The notes below the pieces were generated by a model. It made no database searches. It saw only the letters and a list, made by a program, of their open reading frames with translations, and was not told the DNA's origin. The position numbers were made by a program, and so were the translations under genes. Shown here piece after piece: positions 18,706 through 28,759 of a stretch of DNA of 64,000 nucleotides; the first letter of the stretch is position 1; every line of letters starts with the position of its first letter. Location: the NCBI GenBank assembly GCA_021324185.1, contig JAJPJN010000012.1, positions 1 through 64,000 of the forward strand. Reading direction: 5' to 3'. Source of the stretch: Terriglobia bacterium. GTDB lineage: Bacteria; Acidobacteriota; Terriglobia; Bryobacterales; Bryobacteraceae.

Positions 18706-19527
18706 TCACGGGGTTCTGGTGCGCGCGATTTCCGGCGCTTCCTCGATGGGATACGCGAGATCCCTTTCCGGCTCCAGATAATAGCGCGTAAGACCTTCGG
18801 TCAGAATCTGCAGAGCGGCCTGCGGCGTATCTGCAACGCGGAAAAGGTTCAGATCCTCTTCCGCAATGACGCCATACTTCACCAGCGCCGGAAAGCTTAG
18901 AACCTCGTTCCAGAAGTCCGAACCGTACAGGACGATCAGGATCTTGCTTTCGAGTTTTTTGGTCTGGGCGAGCGTCAGGATCTCTGTCAGCTCGTCGAGC
19001 GTGCCGAATCCGCCGGGGAAGACTACCAGAGCCTTGGCCAGATAGGCGAACCAGAACTTCCGCATGAAGAAATAGTGGAACTCGAAGGAGAGTTCGGGCG
19101 TGATGTACGGGTTGGGGCGCTGCTCGAAGGGAAGGCCGATGTTCAGGCCAATGGTCTTTCCGCCGGCCTCGCTGGCGCCGCGATTGGCCGCTTCCATGAT
19201 GCCGGGACCGCCGCCCGTACACACCACAAAACGGTGATGCGGCTCAGAATTTTTCGGCGCGTGCGATACGGATTGACTCCATTCGGTGACGAGCCGCGCC
19301 AATTCGCGCGCTTCCTGGTAGTAGCGCGCCAGCGGTCCCTCCTCTTCTATCCGCGCTGAGCCGAAGAAGACGATGGTGTCCTGAATCTTTTCCTCATGGA
19401 AATGAGAGAGCGGCCACAAGTATTCGGAGAGGATGCGCAGCGGCCGCGAATCCGGACTCTGGAGGAACGCTTCTTCGCGGTAAGCAAGCGGGCGGCGGAG
19501 CGTATCTGGTTCGGATTTCATCGGCAT
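18706..19527 (-). CDS. LOG-family protein (TIGR00730, Rossmann fold)
   Basis: 273 aa. Motifs of the lysine-decarboxylase-like LOG family: GGGPGIMEAANRG near residue 105 and PGGFGTLDELTEIL near 170. Family members remove ribose phosphate from nucleotide monophosphates (cytokinin-activating enzyme, PpnN). The N-terminal 65 residues are longer than in the shortest LOG proteins. The stop lies three bases from the end of the remnant at 18702. No partner gene is evident. Confidence 0.88.
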   Translation of the reverse strand: MPMKSEPDTLRRPLAYREEAFLQSPDSRPLRILSEYLWPLSHFHEEKIQDTIVFFGSARIEEEGPLARYYQEARELARLVTEWSQSVSHAPKNSEPHHRFVVCTGGGPGIMEAANRGASEAGGKTIGLNIGLPFEQRPNPYITPELSFEFHYFFMRKFWFAYLAKALVVFPGGFGTLDELTEILTLAQTKKLESKILIVLYGSDFWNEVLSFPALVKYGVIAEEDLNLFRVADTPQAALQILTEGLTRYYLEPERDLAYPIEEAPEIARTRTP

Positions 19528-19678
19528 AGCGGTAGCAGCCTGAAACAGGCAATGAATCTCGATTGTCGCACCGGAGAACCCGTGCCGCGTTGGTGATCAC
19601 GTCGTCGTGAATCTGAATTCTTCGCGTGGGCATAAGGCGGGAAAGGGCGCTCGCTACAGGCGTTGGTAAAATTCGGGC

Positions 19679-21493
19679 GTGGCAGGCCGCACCGTCTTTA
19701 CAGTCTTAGAGGAGACTGCAAAACAATATGGCGACGCGCTAGCCCTTCATCAGCCGGTTCCAGGTAAAGGAGCCAAGGGCTATCGCACCTACACCTGGAA
19801 TCAATGGGTCCAGATCTCGCGTCAGATTGCGCTTGGTTTGATCGCGCTGGGGTTGAAGAAGGGCGAGATCGTCTGCATTCTTTCGGAGACCAGGGCGGAA
19901 TTTTATCTGGTGGACCTGGGCATCATGGGCGCGGGTGGCGTAGCCGCCGCACTTTACACCGCCTATCCCATGCCCGACCTGGCGAAAAATATTCACGACG
20001 CCGAGCCCCGGTTTTTATTTGTGGAAGACGCCAGGACGCTGGCCGCGCTTTCCAAAGCCGTCGAAGCGCGTGGAGAGATGATGCCGGCACACGTCATCCT
20101 GATGACCGGCGAAGAGGCGGGAACGATATCGCTCGCCAAATTGCAAGAAATGGGGCGGGACGCGCTGAAAGCCGACCCCGAATTCTTTTCGAAGCTGAAG
20201 GAAACGATATCGCCCGAAGATCCGGCTATTCTTTATCTCACCTCCGGCGCGACGGGCGAGCCGAAGATGGGCCTCACCAGCCACTCGGCGATTCTGGCAA
20301 ACCTCGATCATGGCCCGGTGGTGCTGCCCATCGGTCCTTCCGATTCGACGATCGTTTTTCTGCCTTCGGCGCACATCGCGCAACGCATTGTCTTAGAGCT
20401 GGTGCCCATGCGCATGGGTACGCCGGTTTGGTTTTCGGAAAGTCTCTCGCGATTGCCGGCCGAATTGAGGTCGATCAAGCCGACCATCTTTTTAGCGCCG
20501 CCGCGCGTCTGGGAGAGGATGTACGCGACCATCCTCAACGAGGTGAAGAAAAAGCCGGCGCTTTCGAGAAAGATCTTCTATGGCGCGTTGGGGTTGGGAG
20601 CCGAGGCCGCCAAGTATCGGGAAATCGGCAAGCCGATCCCGCTATGGATGTCACGAGCCCTGAAGCTAGCGGACAGACTGGTTTTTTCCAAAGTGCGCGC
20701 GCGTCTGGGCGGGCGGCTGCGGATCGCTGCTTCGGGGGCAGCGCCACTGGGCCGGGATCTAGCAGAGTTTTTCACTGCTATCGGCATGCCTCTGATTGAG
20801 GGCTACGGTCTGACCGAGGCCGGAGTGATTTCGTTTAATCCTTTAGACCGGCCGAAACCAGGCAGTATTGGGAAACTTCTGCCCGGAGTTCAGGCGCGCT
20901 TAACCCAAGACAATGAGCTGCAAGTGAAAACGCCGTGTTTGTTCATGGGTTATTACAAAGACGAAGCCGCCACCAGGTCGGTGATGACGGAGGACGGGTG
21001 GTTCTCAACTGGTGATATTGCGGAAGTGGATAGCGATGGCTATTGGTACATCACGGGCCGCAAGAAAGAGTTGATTGTCTCCTCAAATGGTAAGAAAATC
21101 TATCCGGCGCGAATTGAGAATCTGTTCAAAATGGAGCCCGTGGTAAGCCAGGTGCTGTTGATCGGCGATAAAAAGCCATACGTCACGGCGCTGTTAACTG
21201 TGAATGTGGCACAGGTACCGAACCTGAAAGGGGCTGAGGATCTGAAGGGCAAAGAGGTGTCGGAAATTGTCCGGGCAGAACCGGTCACAAAGGCAGTGAG
21301 CGAGGCGATTGCGCGTGTCAATAAACAACTGGCCGATTTTGAGCGGATCCGGCGCTTTAAGCTACTCGATCGGGAATTTTCGATTGAGCACGGTGAACTA
21401 ACACCAACGATGAAGATTCGGCGGGCTCGGGTCCTCGAGAACCATCGTGCTTTGGTGAGCGAACTCTACTTAGGGCGAGAAGAGATTGAGTAA
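19679..21493 (+). CDS. Long-chain acyl-CoA synthetase (AMP-forming)
   Basis: 604 aa from a GTG at 19679. ANL adenylating enzyme: phosphate loop LTSGATGEPK near 187-196 (canonical TSGTTGxPK, with Met after Lys), EGYGLTEAG near 375, GWFSTGDIAEVD near 440, and the hinge/catalytic Lys part GRKKELIVSSNGKKIYP. It activates fatty acids to acyl-CoA at the membrane for degradation or lipid synthesis. It resembles the FadD15/ACSBG-like group. A 151-base gap precedes it; no promoter is clear. Confidence 0.9.
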   Translation: MAGRTVFTVLEETAKQYGDALALHQPVPGKGAKGYRTYTWNQWVQISRQIALGLIALGLKKGEIVCILSETRAEFYLVDLGIMGAGGVAAALYTAYPMPDLAKNIHDAEPRFLFVEDARTLAALSKAVEARGEMMPAHVILMTGEEAGTISLAKLQEMGRDALKADPEFFSKLKETISPEDPAILYLTSGATGEPKMGLTSHSAILANLDHGPVVLPIGPSDSTIVFLPSAHIAQRIVLELVPMRMGTPVWFSESLSRLPAELRSIKPTIFLAPPRVWERMYATILNEVKKKPALSRKIFYGALGLGAEAAKYREIGKPIPLWMSRALKLADRLVFSKVRARLGGRLRIAASGAAPLGRDLAEFFTAIGMPLIEGYGLTEAGVISFNPLDRPKPGSIGKLLPGVQARLTQDNELQVKTPCLFMGYYKDEAATRSVMTEDGWFSTGDIAEVDSDGYWYITGRKKELIVSSNGKKIYPARIENLFKMEPVVSQVLLIGDKKPYVTALLTVNVAQVPNLKGAEDLKGKEVSEIVRAEPVTKAVSEAIARVNKQLADFERIRRFKLLDREFSIEHGELTPTMKIRRARVLENHRALVSELYLGREEIE

Positions 21494-21681
21494 AGCGAAG
21501 CTCCTCGTGATAATCCGGCAGCGATGCAGGGCTGGTGTCTTCCGCGGCTGCGAAGCGGGGTTCGCGCATTGCTTCAATAAAGCGCCTCACCATCTGGCGG
21601 GATTTGAGTACTCCAAGAATTCCGGAGGCGGTGATCGGGATGGCAATTGCAGCAGCAGCGTAATAGGTCATTGGTGTCGAC

Positions 21682-22674
21682 GTGCCTTCCTACTTTCAGT
21701 CGGCTGATTCGGTGGCAGGCTATATAGGTCCGATAGAACGGTCGCCTATACTCCTGGAACCTATCCTGCGCGAGCGCGTTTGGGGACGGGACGATCTTCC
21801 TTTCTTTCCGTGCTGGCGCGCGGCGAATATACGACTTATCGGCGAGGCTTGGTTTACTTTCGAGGAAAATTCCACTTCGTTGGGAATTTCTTTGGGCGAA
21901 CTGATCCGTAAGCATCCCGAAGTGCTCGGCAATGCTGCTGACCCAAAGCATCCGGGCATCTGCCCGCTATTAATGAAGCTGATCTTTACCCGGGAGCGGT
22001 TGTCGGTTCAGGTGCATCCGGACGATGCTTATGCCGAACTACATCATCACAGCTTAGGGAAGACGGAGGCCTGGTACGTGATCGATGCTCAACCGGGCGC
22101 GGAGGTAGCGATGGGATTTCGTCAACCGATTACTCGCGAGCGCCTGAAGCAGGCGGCGCAGTCCGGTGAGATCGAGCATTTACTTGCGTGGCATCGGGTA
22201 CAAGCCGGCGATGTAATCTTTGTTCCGGCCGGCACTGTACATGCCATCGGAGCGGGGTTGACGATTTGCGAAGTGCAGGAGAATTCAGACATCACCTACC
22301 GGCTGTATGATTATGGCCGCCCGCGAGAATTGCATCTGGAACATGGAGTGGCGGTTTCCTACTTACAGCCGTATTCGTTCGAATCGCACACGGTGCCGAT
22401 TGCACAGGGTAGAGACAGCTTGACAGAATGCAAATATTTTCGAATGGAGCGGCTGCGGCCCAAGCGGCGAGTAAGCATCAGTTCTGGCTTGCCGTGCTAC
22501 GCTCTGCTGATGTGTTTGCGCGGCGAGGGCCAAATCGGCGCTGCTCAATTCGAGCCTGGACAGGTCTGGATGATGCCGGCCGAAGGCGATGAACTCTCTA
22601 TCGAGGGTCCGGATTCGGAGTGGATTCTGACGTATACGGCAGACGAGCGATTACCGGGTGTCTTCGTGGATTGA
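21682..22674 (+). CDS. manA: Class I mannose-6-phosphate isomerase
   Basis: 330 aa. It interconverts fructose-6-phosphate and mannose-6-phosphate, feeding GDP-mannose or mannose use. Zinc-site motifs: LSVQVHPDDAYAE near residue 110, the Glu in GKTEAWYV, and VPAGTVHAIGAG near 185. The jelly-roll C-terminus is present. The start MPSYFQSAD may have extra residues ahead of the conserved LEPILRERVWG. The FUSC gene follows 36 bases after its stop. Confidence 0.9.
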   Translation: MPSYFQSADSVAGYIGPIERSPILLEPILRERVWGRDDLPFFPCWRAANIRLIGEAWFTFEENSTSLGISLGELIRKHPEVLGNAADPKHPGICPLLMKLIFTRERLSVQVHPDDAYAELHHHSLGKTEAWYVIDAQPGAEVAMGFRQPITRERLKQAAQSGEIEHLLAWHRVQAGDVIFVPAGTVHAIGAGLTICEVQENSDITYRLYDYGRPRELHLEHGVAVSYLQPYSFESHTVPIAQGRDSLTECKYFRMERLRPKRRVSISSGLPCYALLMCLRGEGQIGAAQFEPGQVWMMPAEGDELSIEGPDSEWILTYTADERLPGVFVD

Positions 22675-22699
22675 TTCTGGCGCAGCTTCCGGCGCCCAC

Positions 22700-22706
22700 A
22701 GGAGAA
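22700..22706 (+). promoter_or_regulatory. Strong ribosome binding site in front of a CTG codon
   Basis: AGGAGAA lies four bases before a CTG (22711) that is in frame with the FUSC exporter. The first ATG (22798) has no such site. This decides the start chosen for that gene. Confidence 0.55.
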
Positions 22707-22710
22707 CAGC

Positions 22711-24828
22711 CTGCCCGATTCCGCCCAGCCGCGTCCCTGGACAGCCGTCCTTCCCACCCTCGGACGAATAGACAAATCGAAGATCAATAGCCGTTGGATG
22801 GCGCTGCGGAACGCCATTGCAGTTGCGGCTCCGCTCTCCATCGGCAGTTTGCTGGGAAATACGTTGGGCGCCGTCGCAATCAGCACCGGCGCGCTGAACG
22901 TTTCGTATTCCGACGGGCGTGATCCGTACCGCCAGCGCGCGCTCAGGATGCTGAACTGGAGCATCCTCGGCGCGTTTGCCGTGTTCGTCGGTTCCTCGAC
23001 GGGAAAGTATCATGTTCCGGCTATTCTCGTCACTGCCCTCTGGGCGTTCGTCGGGGGCATGTGCCTTGCGCTCAGCTCGCGCGCCGGCGACCTTGGCGTT
23101 AACACGTTGGTGACGGTTATCGTGTTTTCGGCGCGCGGCGCGCTCTCGCCGCTCTATGCGCTTTATGCTGCTTTGTTGGTGCTGGCCGGAGGACTGCTGC
23201 AAACAGGGCTGGCGGTGCTCTTCTGGCCTTTGCGGCGGTATGAACCGGAACGGCGAGCCATCGCCGCCGCTTACAGATCGCTTGCCGGGGAGATCGATCC
23301 TAATCCCGACAGCCCTTCGCCTGCGCCCGAAACGCTTCCGCCACAGCAGTTGCAGGATGTCATTGCCGCACTAACTCCCGACGATGCCATTGAAGCGCGC
23401 TTTCGCCTGCTGTTTGATCAGGCCGATCGAATTCGCATCTCGGTTTTTCTGCTCGACCGTTTGCGTTCCGATTTGCCGGATACAAACGCGAATGCCTGCA
23501 TCGACGAACTAAGGGCTGCGACGGCGAGGCTGATTCGAACGGTCGCTGGCTGCTTAGCTATCGGTGAGTCGGCAGACCCCGGCTCAGACGAGTTGCAGCA
23601 TGTAGAAGCGCTGGTGAAGAAGACGCGGCAGAGTTGCGCGCAGATCGGGCCGCTGGGGGCTGAACTGGTCTCTGCCGTGAACGCTCTGAACGGCCAGTTG
23701 CGAGCAATCGTTCGTTTGGCGGCTAATGTCATCCCCAAGGGAATGGAATCCGTTGCACAGGAGGAAGCTGCTCAACCGTGGCATCTGCAGGCAGCCAGCC
23801 GCATCGGTGCGCTGCGAGTCAATCTCGACCGGCGCTCGCCTGTGTTCCGGCACGCCGTGCGTCTGACGGTGTGCGTTGCCATAGGAGATATGATCGCCCG
23901 GAGCATCGGCTGGCAGCGGTCTTATTGGATTCCTATGACCATCGCGGTCGTGCTAAAACCCGATTATTCGAGCACCTTCAGCCGCGGCGTTCTACGGTTA
24001 TTGGGCACGTTAGCCGGTTTAGCGCTTGCCACGATTCTTTATCACATCTTCCCGCCCGGGCCGTTGCTCGAATGTACGCTGGTCTTTCTCTTCACATTTG
24101 CGCTTCGCTATATCGGGCCCGCCAATTATGGCGTATTCAGCATCGCGATCAGCGGATTGATTGTATTCGAGCTGGCCGCGGCTGGAACTCCGCCCGCGCA
24201 AGTGGTGATTACGCGCGCGGTTAACACCAGCATTGGAGGAGTTCTCGCTCTCATTGCTTACGCGCTCTGGCCGACCTGGGAACGGCGCAATACGGCCGAG
24301 ATACTGGCTGAAATGATGGACGCCGCGCGAGAATATTTCCGCGCGATATTCCAGCGGCTTACGCGCGATGACGAACAACTGGAAACTGAGATAGACCGCA
24401 CACGCCGCGAGTTCCGCCGAACGAGATCGGATGCAGAGGGTTCAGTGGACAGGGCCAGCACGGAACCGGGCATTACGGCGGAGAAGATCAATACGCTGCG
24501 GTCTATTATGGCGAGCTCGCTGGCGCTCTTTTCCTCCCTGCTGGCTTTGGAAAGCGCCGTTGAGCAGGGCACAATACGCACGCCTCCCGAAGCGCTTCAG
24601 CAGTTCGCGCGCGACGTAGAATTCACGCTCTACTACTTAGCGTCCGCTCTAAGAGGGTCGCCCGCAGCGACTCAGACGCTTCCCAAACTGCGCGATGATC
24701 ATGCGCGGTTGATGGAAGCCCGCGACGCATTTTCGCCGGATGACTCATTTATCCTCATTGAAACGGATCGATTGACAACGGCTTTGAATACGCTTCGAGA
24801 GCAGATCATGCGCTATTTAAGCCGGTGA
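22711..24828 (+). CDS. FUSC-family (aromatic acid exporter-like) membrane protein
   Basis: About 705 aa if started at the CTG at 22711; the ATG at 22798 would give 676 aa. The frame is open from 22675, and the extra residues (LPTLGRIDKSKINSRW) look like the normal N-terminus of this family. Two membrane blocks, about residues 35-165 and 375-500 of the longer form, each with 5-6 helices, are separated by a soluble part. A cytoplasmic helical domain follows to the C-terminus. FUSC/AaeB-type proteins export aromatic acids or similar compounds across the inner membrane. No membrane-fusion partner is adjacent. Confidence 0.82.
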   Translation: MPDSAQPRPWTAVLPTLGRIDKSKINSRWMALRNAIAVAAPLSIGSLLGNTLGAVAISTGALNVSYSDGRDPYRQRALRMLNWSILGAFAVFVGSSTGKYHVPAILVTALWAFVGGMCLALSSRAGDLGVNTLVTVIVFSARGALSPLYALYAALLVLAGGLLQTGLAVLFWPLRRYEPERRAIAAAYRSLAGEIDPNPDSPSPAPETLPPQQLQDVIAALTPDDAIEARFRLLFDQADRIRISVFLLDRLRSDLPDTNANACIDELRAATARLIRTVAGCLAIGESADPGSDELQHVEALVKKTRQSCAQIGPLGAELVSAVNALNGQLRAIVRLAANVIPKGMESVAQEEAAQPWHLQAASRIGALRVNLDRRSPVFRHAVRLTVCVAIGDMIARSIGWQRSYWIPMTIAVVLKPDYSSTFSRGVLRLLGTLAGLALATILYHIFPPGPLLECTLVFLFTFALRYIGPANYGVFSIAISGLIVFELAAAGTPPAQVVITRAVNTSIGGVLALIAYALWPTWERRNTAEILAEMMDAAREYFRAIFQRLTRDDEQLETEIDRTRREFRRTRSDAEGSVDRASTEPGITAEKINTLRSIMASSLALFSSLLALESAVEQGTIRTPPEALQQFARDVEFTLYYLASALRGSPAATQTLPKLRDDHARLMEARDAFSPDDSFILIETDRLTTALNTLREQIMRYLSR

Positions 24829-24874
24829 ACGTGTGCTGGCTGAACGTGCTTCGGGGGATATAATTGCGAGGCCA

Positions 24875-27800
24875 ATGAAGTTCGCCGGCATCGTGCTTGC
24901 AGTTGCTCTTGTATCTCCCCTTTTTGCAGAACGGTTGCCGATCCAAACCTACACTACCGCGGAGGGGCTGCCAAACAATCACATCAACCGTATCCGGAGC
25001 GATACCCGTGGTTTTCTTTGGCTCTGCACTGATGAAGGCCTTTCACGTTTTGACGGCCGTTCCTTCATTAACTACACCGTGCGTGATGGATTGCCTCATC
25101 CGTGGGTCAACGATCTGCTGGAAACCCGAGACGGTAGCCATTGGGTCGCAACCGATGGCGGCATATGCCGGTACCGTCCGACAGGTAAGCAGCGCTTTGA
25201 CGTTTATCGCCCGAGCGAACGGCCCGGTGCGGCACGCGTCAATGCGCTCCTGGAGGATGCTGATGGCAACATCTGGTGTGGAACCTACGACGGGCTTTAC
25301 CGAATGCTGCGTAGGTCGCGAGACGGCGTTCAATTCATGCGCGAGGAAATCGGATCGCCCGCGGACGTTTATGAAGGTTCGCTGATCACTTCTATTTTCC
25401 TCGACAGCCGGGACGTGCTCTGGGCTGCGAGTCGAACCGGACTGTATCGACGCGAGAAACATGGGAGTTGGAAGCGCTACTCCGCTCCACGCAAAGGCCC
25501 GGAAGATTTTTTTGCCACGATAGCGGAAGACCGTGGCGGCAGGCTATGGGCCGCAACGCGCCGGCGAGGAGTATGTTCACTCATCTCCGATCCAAAGCAA
25601 GCGGAACAAGCCGTTTCGCGATGCTACTCGATTGCCGATGGCCTGCCATCGAATGACGTCCGGTCGGTCTATCAGTCTTCGGATAAACGGCTGTGGGTCG
25701 GCACAGCGGGAGGTCTGAGCGAGCTTCAGTCCACCGCGGGGAGAGTGAGCTTCCGGAACTACACCAGCGACAATGGCTTGACGGGATCGGCGATTTACGC
25801 CCTTCAAGAGGATCTAGAGGGTAATCTCTGGATCGGAACAAAAGAAAACGGCGCCATGAAGATGGCGCGCAGCGGATTGACGACATTTGGTGCGGCTGAC
25901 GGTTATCGTTCCGGGGATTTCAGCTCTTCCATATTTGAATCGAAAAGGGGGGAGCTGTGCGTGACGACCGGAGACCACTCTGCGGTCTACCTGAATGCGT
26001 TCGATGGGATGCGATTCTCCGCGATTCGAGTGAACGCACCCGTTGATACCGACCCTTTTTGGGAACCGGCCATGCTTCAGTCCAACGACGGGGCGTGGTG
26101 GTTAACTGCCGGGGAGGGGCTGTTCCGCTTCCCCCCATTTCGCAGCGCCAGAGACCTCAAGAAATCGCGTCCTGAAGCGAGCTTCACAACGAGGGAGGGA
26201 CTTCTCGACAATGCGGTGCATCCCATTTACCAGGATTCCAAAGGCGATCTTTGGTTCGCCGCCTGGCAGTCAAAGACAGGCGCGCATGAACTGTACATCT
26301 GGCAGCGTACGACTGATTCGGTGCGCCGCATTTCCAGCGCGGGCGCGCCTTCTTTGGAGCACAAGTCGGTAACGGCGATTGCGGAGGACCATTCGGGTCA
26401 AGTTTGGATGGGATTCAAAGAAGGAGGGCTCGTACGCGGCGGATTGAACGGCTTCGCTGAGCTCCCTTACCTCAAAACTGAACCTGTTCAGGCGCTCCAT
26501 TTCGACCGCGCCGGACGGCTTTGGATCAGCTCGGTTGAAAATGGCGTGACCCGCGTGGACGGCCCGGCTTCGGCTACCCCGCGATTTCGATCCTACGGCA
26601 CCCCTAATGGCTTATCAAGCAACCATGTCTCGTGCGTGACAGAGGACCGCTTCGGCCGGATCTATTTTGGAACGGGTAGTGGCGTCGATCGCCTGGATCC
26701 TACGAGTGGTTCTATCACGCAGTACACAAGCGCGGAAGGGCTTGCGAAAGGCGCTGTGAGGGCGGCGTATCGCGATCAGGCTGGTGCTCTTTGGTTCGCC
26801 ACCAATTCGGGGATTTCACGCTTGATTCCAGCACCTGACATGAGCTCACGCCCGCCGGTGGTTCTCATCAGCGCGCTGCGCGTCATGGGCGCGCCGCGCC
26901 CGATTTCGGAACTGGGAGAGACAAGCATAACCGGACTCACTCTTCCGGCGACCAGCAACGGCGTGGAAATTGAATACTTCGGGTTCGATTTCAGCCCCAA
27001 CACCCGCCATCGCTATCAGTACAAGCTCGCCGGCGCCGATGAAGACTGGAGTCCGCCCACTCAGCAGCGTAGCGTCGATTTTGCCGATCTCGCGGCGGGC
27101 TCGTATCGCTTTCTGGTGCGGGCCGTAAATGCCGATGGGGTGTCGAGTTTGCAACCCGCAACAATCGAGTTCACGGTGATGAAGCCGCTGTGGGCACGTT
27201 GGTGGTTTCTGCTGGCAATGGCCTTGGCAGCAGGTGCCGCGGCTTACGGGGCGTTCCGCTATCGTCTGGCTCAATTGTTGGAGCTCGAGCGTGTGCGTGC
27301 CCGCATTTCCGCCGACTTGCATGATGGCGTCGGCGCGAGTCTTTCCGAAATCGTTGTCCTTAGTGAGGTCGCCCGGACGCATCTGGGTGAAACCCATCCG
27401 GCCGTAGCCGGACCGCTCGCGGAAATCGTTGCCATATCCCGGGAAGTCATGGATTCGATGGGTGATATGGTCTGGGTCATCAATCCCAGGTACGATCACC
27501 TCAACGATCTCCTCGCGCGAGTTCGCCGCTTTGCGGGCGACATGCTTGGCTCTCGCGATATCAGCTTGCAATTTAACGGACCAGACACCGGCGAGGATCC
27601 GTTGTTGAGCGCCGACCTCCGGCGCCACTTGCTTCTGATTGCCAAAGAAGCGGTCAACAATATCGTGAAGCATTCCCATGCAACGAAGGCCTGCATAGGC
27701 TTTGAGCTGCACGCGCGCCGTCTGACGCTGCGAGTGAGCGACAACGGCTGCGGGTTTGACAGCGCGGCGTGCCAGCCGGGCAACGGTCTAGCGAACATGA

Positions 27801-27889
27801 ACCGGCGGGCTGCATGGCTCAGCGGCTCCGCAGAATTGCATTCTTCTCCTGGCGAAGGCACGGTGATCAAGGTCGTAGCTCCGTTCTGA
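24875..27889 (+). CDS. Reg_prop beta-propeller sensor histidine kinase
   Basis: About 1004 aa from the ATG at 24875, giving a signal peptide (KFAGIVLAVALVSPLFA); a GTG at 24833 would spoil it. The periplasmic part has about 14 Reg_prop repeats (TYTTAEGLPNNHIN, then units ending in GxLWxGT or similar) forming propellers, then a Y_Y_Y domain (YQYKLAGADEDW). One membrane helix is near 785-805. The cytoplasmic HisKA_3 domain has the phospho-His in SADLHDGVGASLSE, and the HATPase ends the protein (DNGCGFD, NGLANMNRRA). These sensors often detect polysaccharide pieces. The regulator gene at 27931 is its partner. Confidence 0.92.
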   Translation: MKFAGIVLAVALVSPLFAERLPIQTYTTAEGLPNNHINRIRSDTRGFLWLCTDEGLSRFDGRSFINYTVRDGLPHPWVNDLLETRDGSHWVATDGGICRYRPTGKQRFDVYRPSERPGAARVNALLEDADGNIWCGTYDGLYRMLRRSRDGVQFMREEIGSPADVYEGSLITSIFLDSRDVLWAASRTGLYRREKHGSWKRYSAPRKGPEDFFATIAEDRGGRLWAATRRRGVCSLISDPKQAEQAVSRCYSIADGLPSNDVRSVYQSSDKRLWVGTAGGLSELQSTAGRVSFRNYTSDNGLTGSAIYALQEDLEGNLWIGTKENGAMKMARSGLTTFGAADGYRSGDFSSSIFESKRGELCVTTGDHSAVYLNAFDGMRFSAIRVNAPVDTDPFWEPAMLQSNDGAWWLTAGEGLFRFPPFRSARDLKKSRPEASFTTREGLLDNAVHPIYQDSKGDLWFAAWQSKTGAHELYIWQRTTDSVRRISSAGAPSLEHKSVTAIAEDHSGQVWMGFKEGGLVRGGLNGFAELPYLKTEPVQALHFDRAGRLWISSVENGVTRVDGPASATPRFRSYGTPNGLSSNHVSCVTEDRFGRIYFGTGSGVDRLDPTSGSITQYTSAEGLAKGAVRAAYRDQAGALWFATNSGISRLIPAPDMSSRPPVVLISALRVMGAPRPISELGETSITGLTLPATSNGVEIEYFGFDFSPNTRHRYQYKLAGADEDWSPPTQQRSVDFADLAAGSYRFLVRAVNADGVSSLQPATIEFTVMKPLWARWWFLLAMALAAGAAAYGAFRYRLAQLLELERVRARISADLHDGVGASLSEIVVLSEVARTHLGETHPAVAGPLAEIVAISREVMDSMGDMVWVINPRYDHLNDLLARVRRFAGDMLGSRDISLQFNGPDTGEDPLLSADLRRHLLLIAKEAVNNIVKHSHATKACIGFELHARRLTLRVSDNGCGFDSAACQPGNGLANMNRRAAWLSGSAELHSSPGEGTVIKVVAPF

Positions 27890-27930
27890 TCCCGATTGAT
27901 TTGGGGGGGCGGCGTTCCGGTATCCAGGCT

Positions 27931-28590
27931 ATGATGGACCGTTTGGATCCCGCGACCATATCGATCGTGCTCGTTGAAGACGATCGCCGAATCCGTGAAG
28001 GTCTGCGGGTTCTGCTTGAAGGCACGTTGGGCTTCTGCTGCACCGGCGCGTGGCGGTCCATGGAAGAAGCGCTGGCGCATCACTGGAATCCGGTGCCCGC
28101 CGTGGCTTTGATCGATATCGGCCTTCCCGGCATGTCCGGCATTGAGGGTCTCAAGTTGCTGCGGGAACGTTATCCCACGGTTGCCCTCGTGGTGCTCACT
28201 GTGTTTGATGATGATGAGCGGATCTTCAATGCGCTATGCGCCGGTGCTTCCGGATATTTGCTTAAGAGCACGCCGCCGGCCAGGCTTTTGGAAGGCATCC
28301 GGGAAGTCGTGGCGGGTGGGGCTCCTATGTCACCCGAAATCGCGCGGCGGGTCGTCAGCTTGTTTCGGACGGTCCAGCCGCCCGACCACTCTGAGTACAG
28401 CCTTACGCCACACGAGTTGCGCATCCTGAAACTTCTGGTAGAGGGGCACAGTTATAAGAGCGCGGCCGCCGAGATGGGCACAGCCTTTCACACCATTGCG
28501 TTTCACGTGCAGAACATTTACCAAAAGCTGCAGGTTCACTCCAAATCAGAAGCTGTGGCCAAAGCACTGCGCTCCAGGCTTATCGGCTAG
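27931..28590 (+). CDS. NarL/LuxR-type response regulator
   Basis: About 219 aa from the ATG at 27931 (or the ATG at 27934). Receiver: VLVEDD, phospho-Asp in ALIDIGLPG, Lys in YLLKST. A C-terminal LuxR helix-turn-helix covers about residues 150-210 (LTPHELRILKLLVEGHSYK, AFHTIAFHVQNIYQKL). It begins about 40 bases after the kinase stop. It should be phosphorylated by that kinase and bind DNA. The target genes are unknown; neither neighbour has an obvious matched site. Confidence 0.92.
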   Translation: MMDRLDPATISIVLVEDDRRIREGLRVLLEGTLGFCCTGAWRSMEEALAHHWNPVPAVALIDIGLPGMSGIEGLKLLRERYPTVALVVLTVFDDDERIFNALCAGASGYLLKSTPPARLLEGIREVVAGGAPMSPEIARRVVSLFRTVQPPDHSEYSLTPHELRILKLLVEGHSYKSAAAEMGTAFHTIAFHVQNIYQKLQVHSKSEAVAKALRSRLIG

Positions 28591-28662
28591 CTCATTCCTC
28601 CCTAAATTGTTGGGGCGCGGGCACCAGATCTCGCCGTAGACTTGGTTTTCCCTCTCACTCAG

Positions 28663-28674
28663 CGGCACGTGCCG
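28663..28674. promoter_or_regulatory. Perfect 12-bp palindrome CGGCACGTGCCG
   Basis: It lies in the 169-bp gap between the response regulator and the subtilase gene, 86-97 bases before the subtilase ATG. It could be an operator for the 28.8-33.8 kb locus, for example bound by the LuxR-type regulator just upstream. No other copy was noticed. Confidence 0.35.
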
Positions 28675-28759
28675 TAGGTGCTGAACGGAAGTGACCTAAT
28701 CATGTCGCTCTTACGAATGTTGTCCGAGAGCCGCGAGGTGCAAGGGTGCGGTTAAAACT

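Noticed and set aside
21357-21671. 104-aa minus-strand frame with a hydrophobic start (MTYYAAAAIAIPITASG)
   Set aside because: Covers the gap 21494-21671 but runs 137 bases into the acyl-CoA synthetase gene on the other strand and lacks a ribosome binding site.
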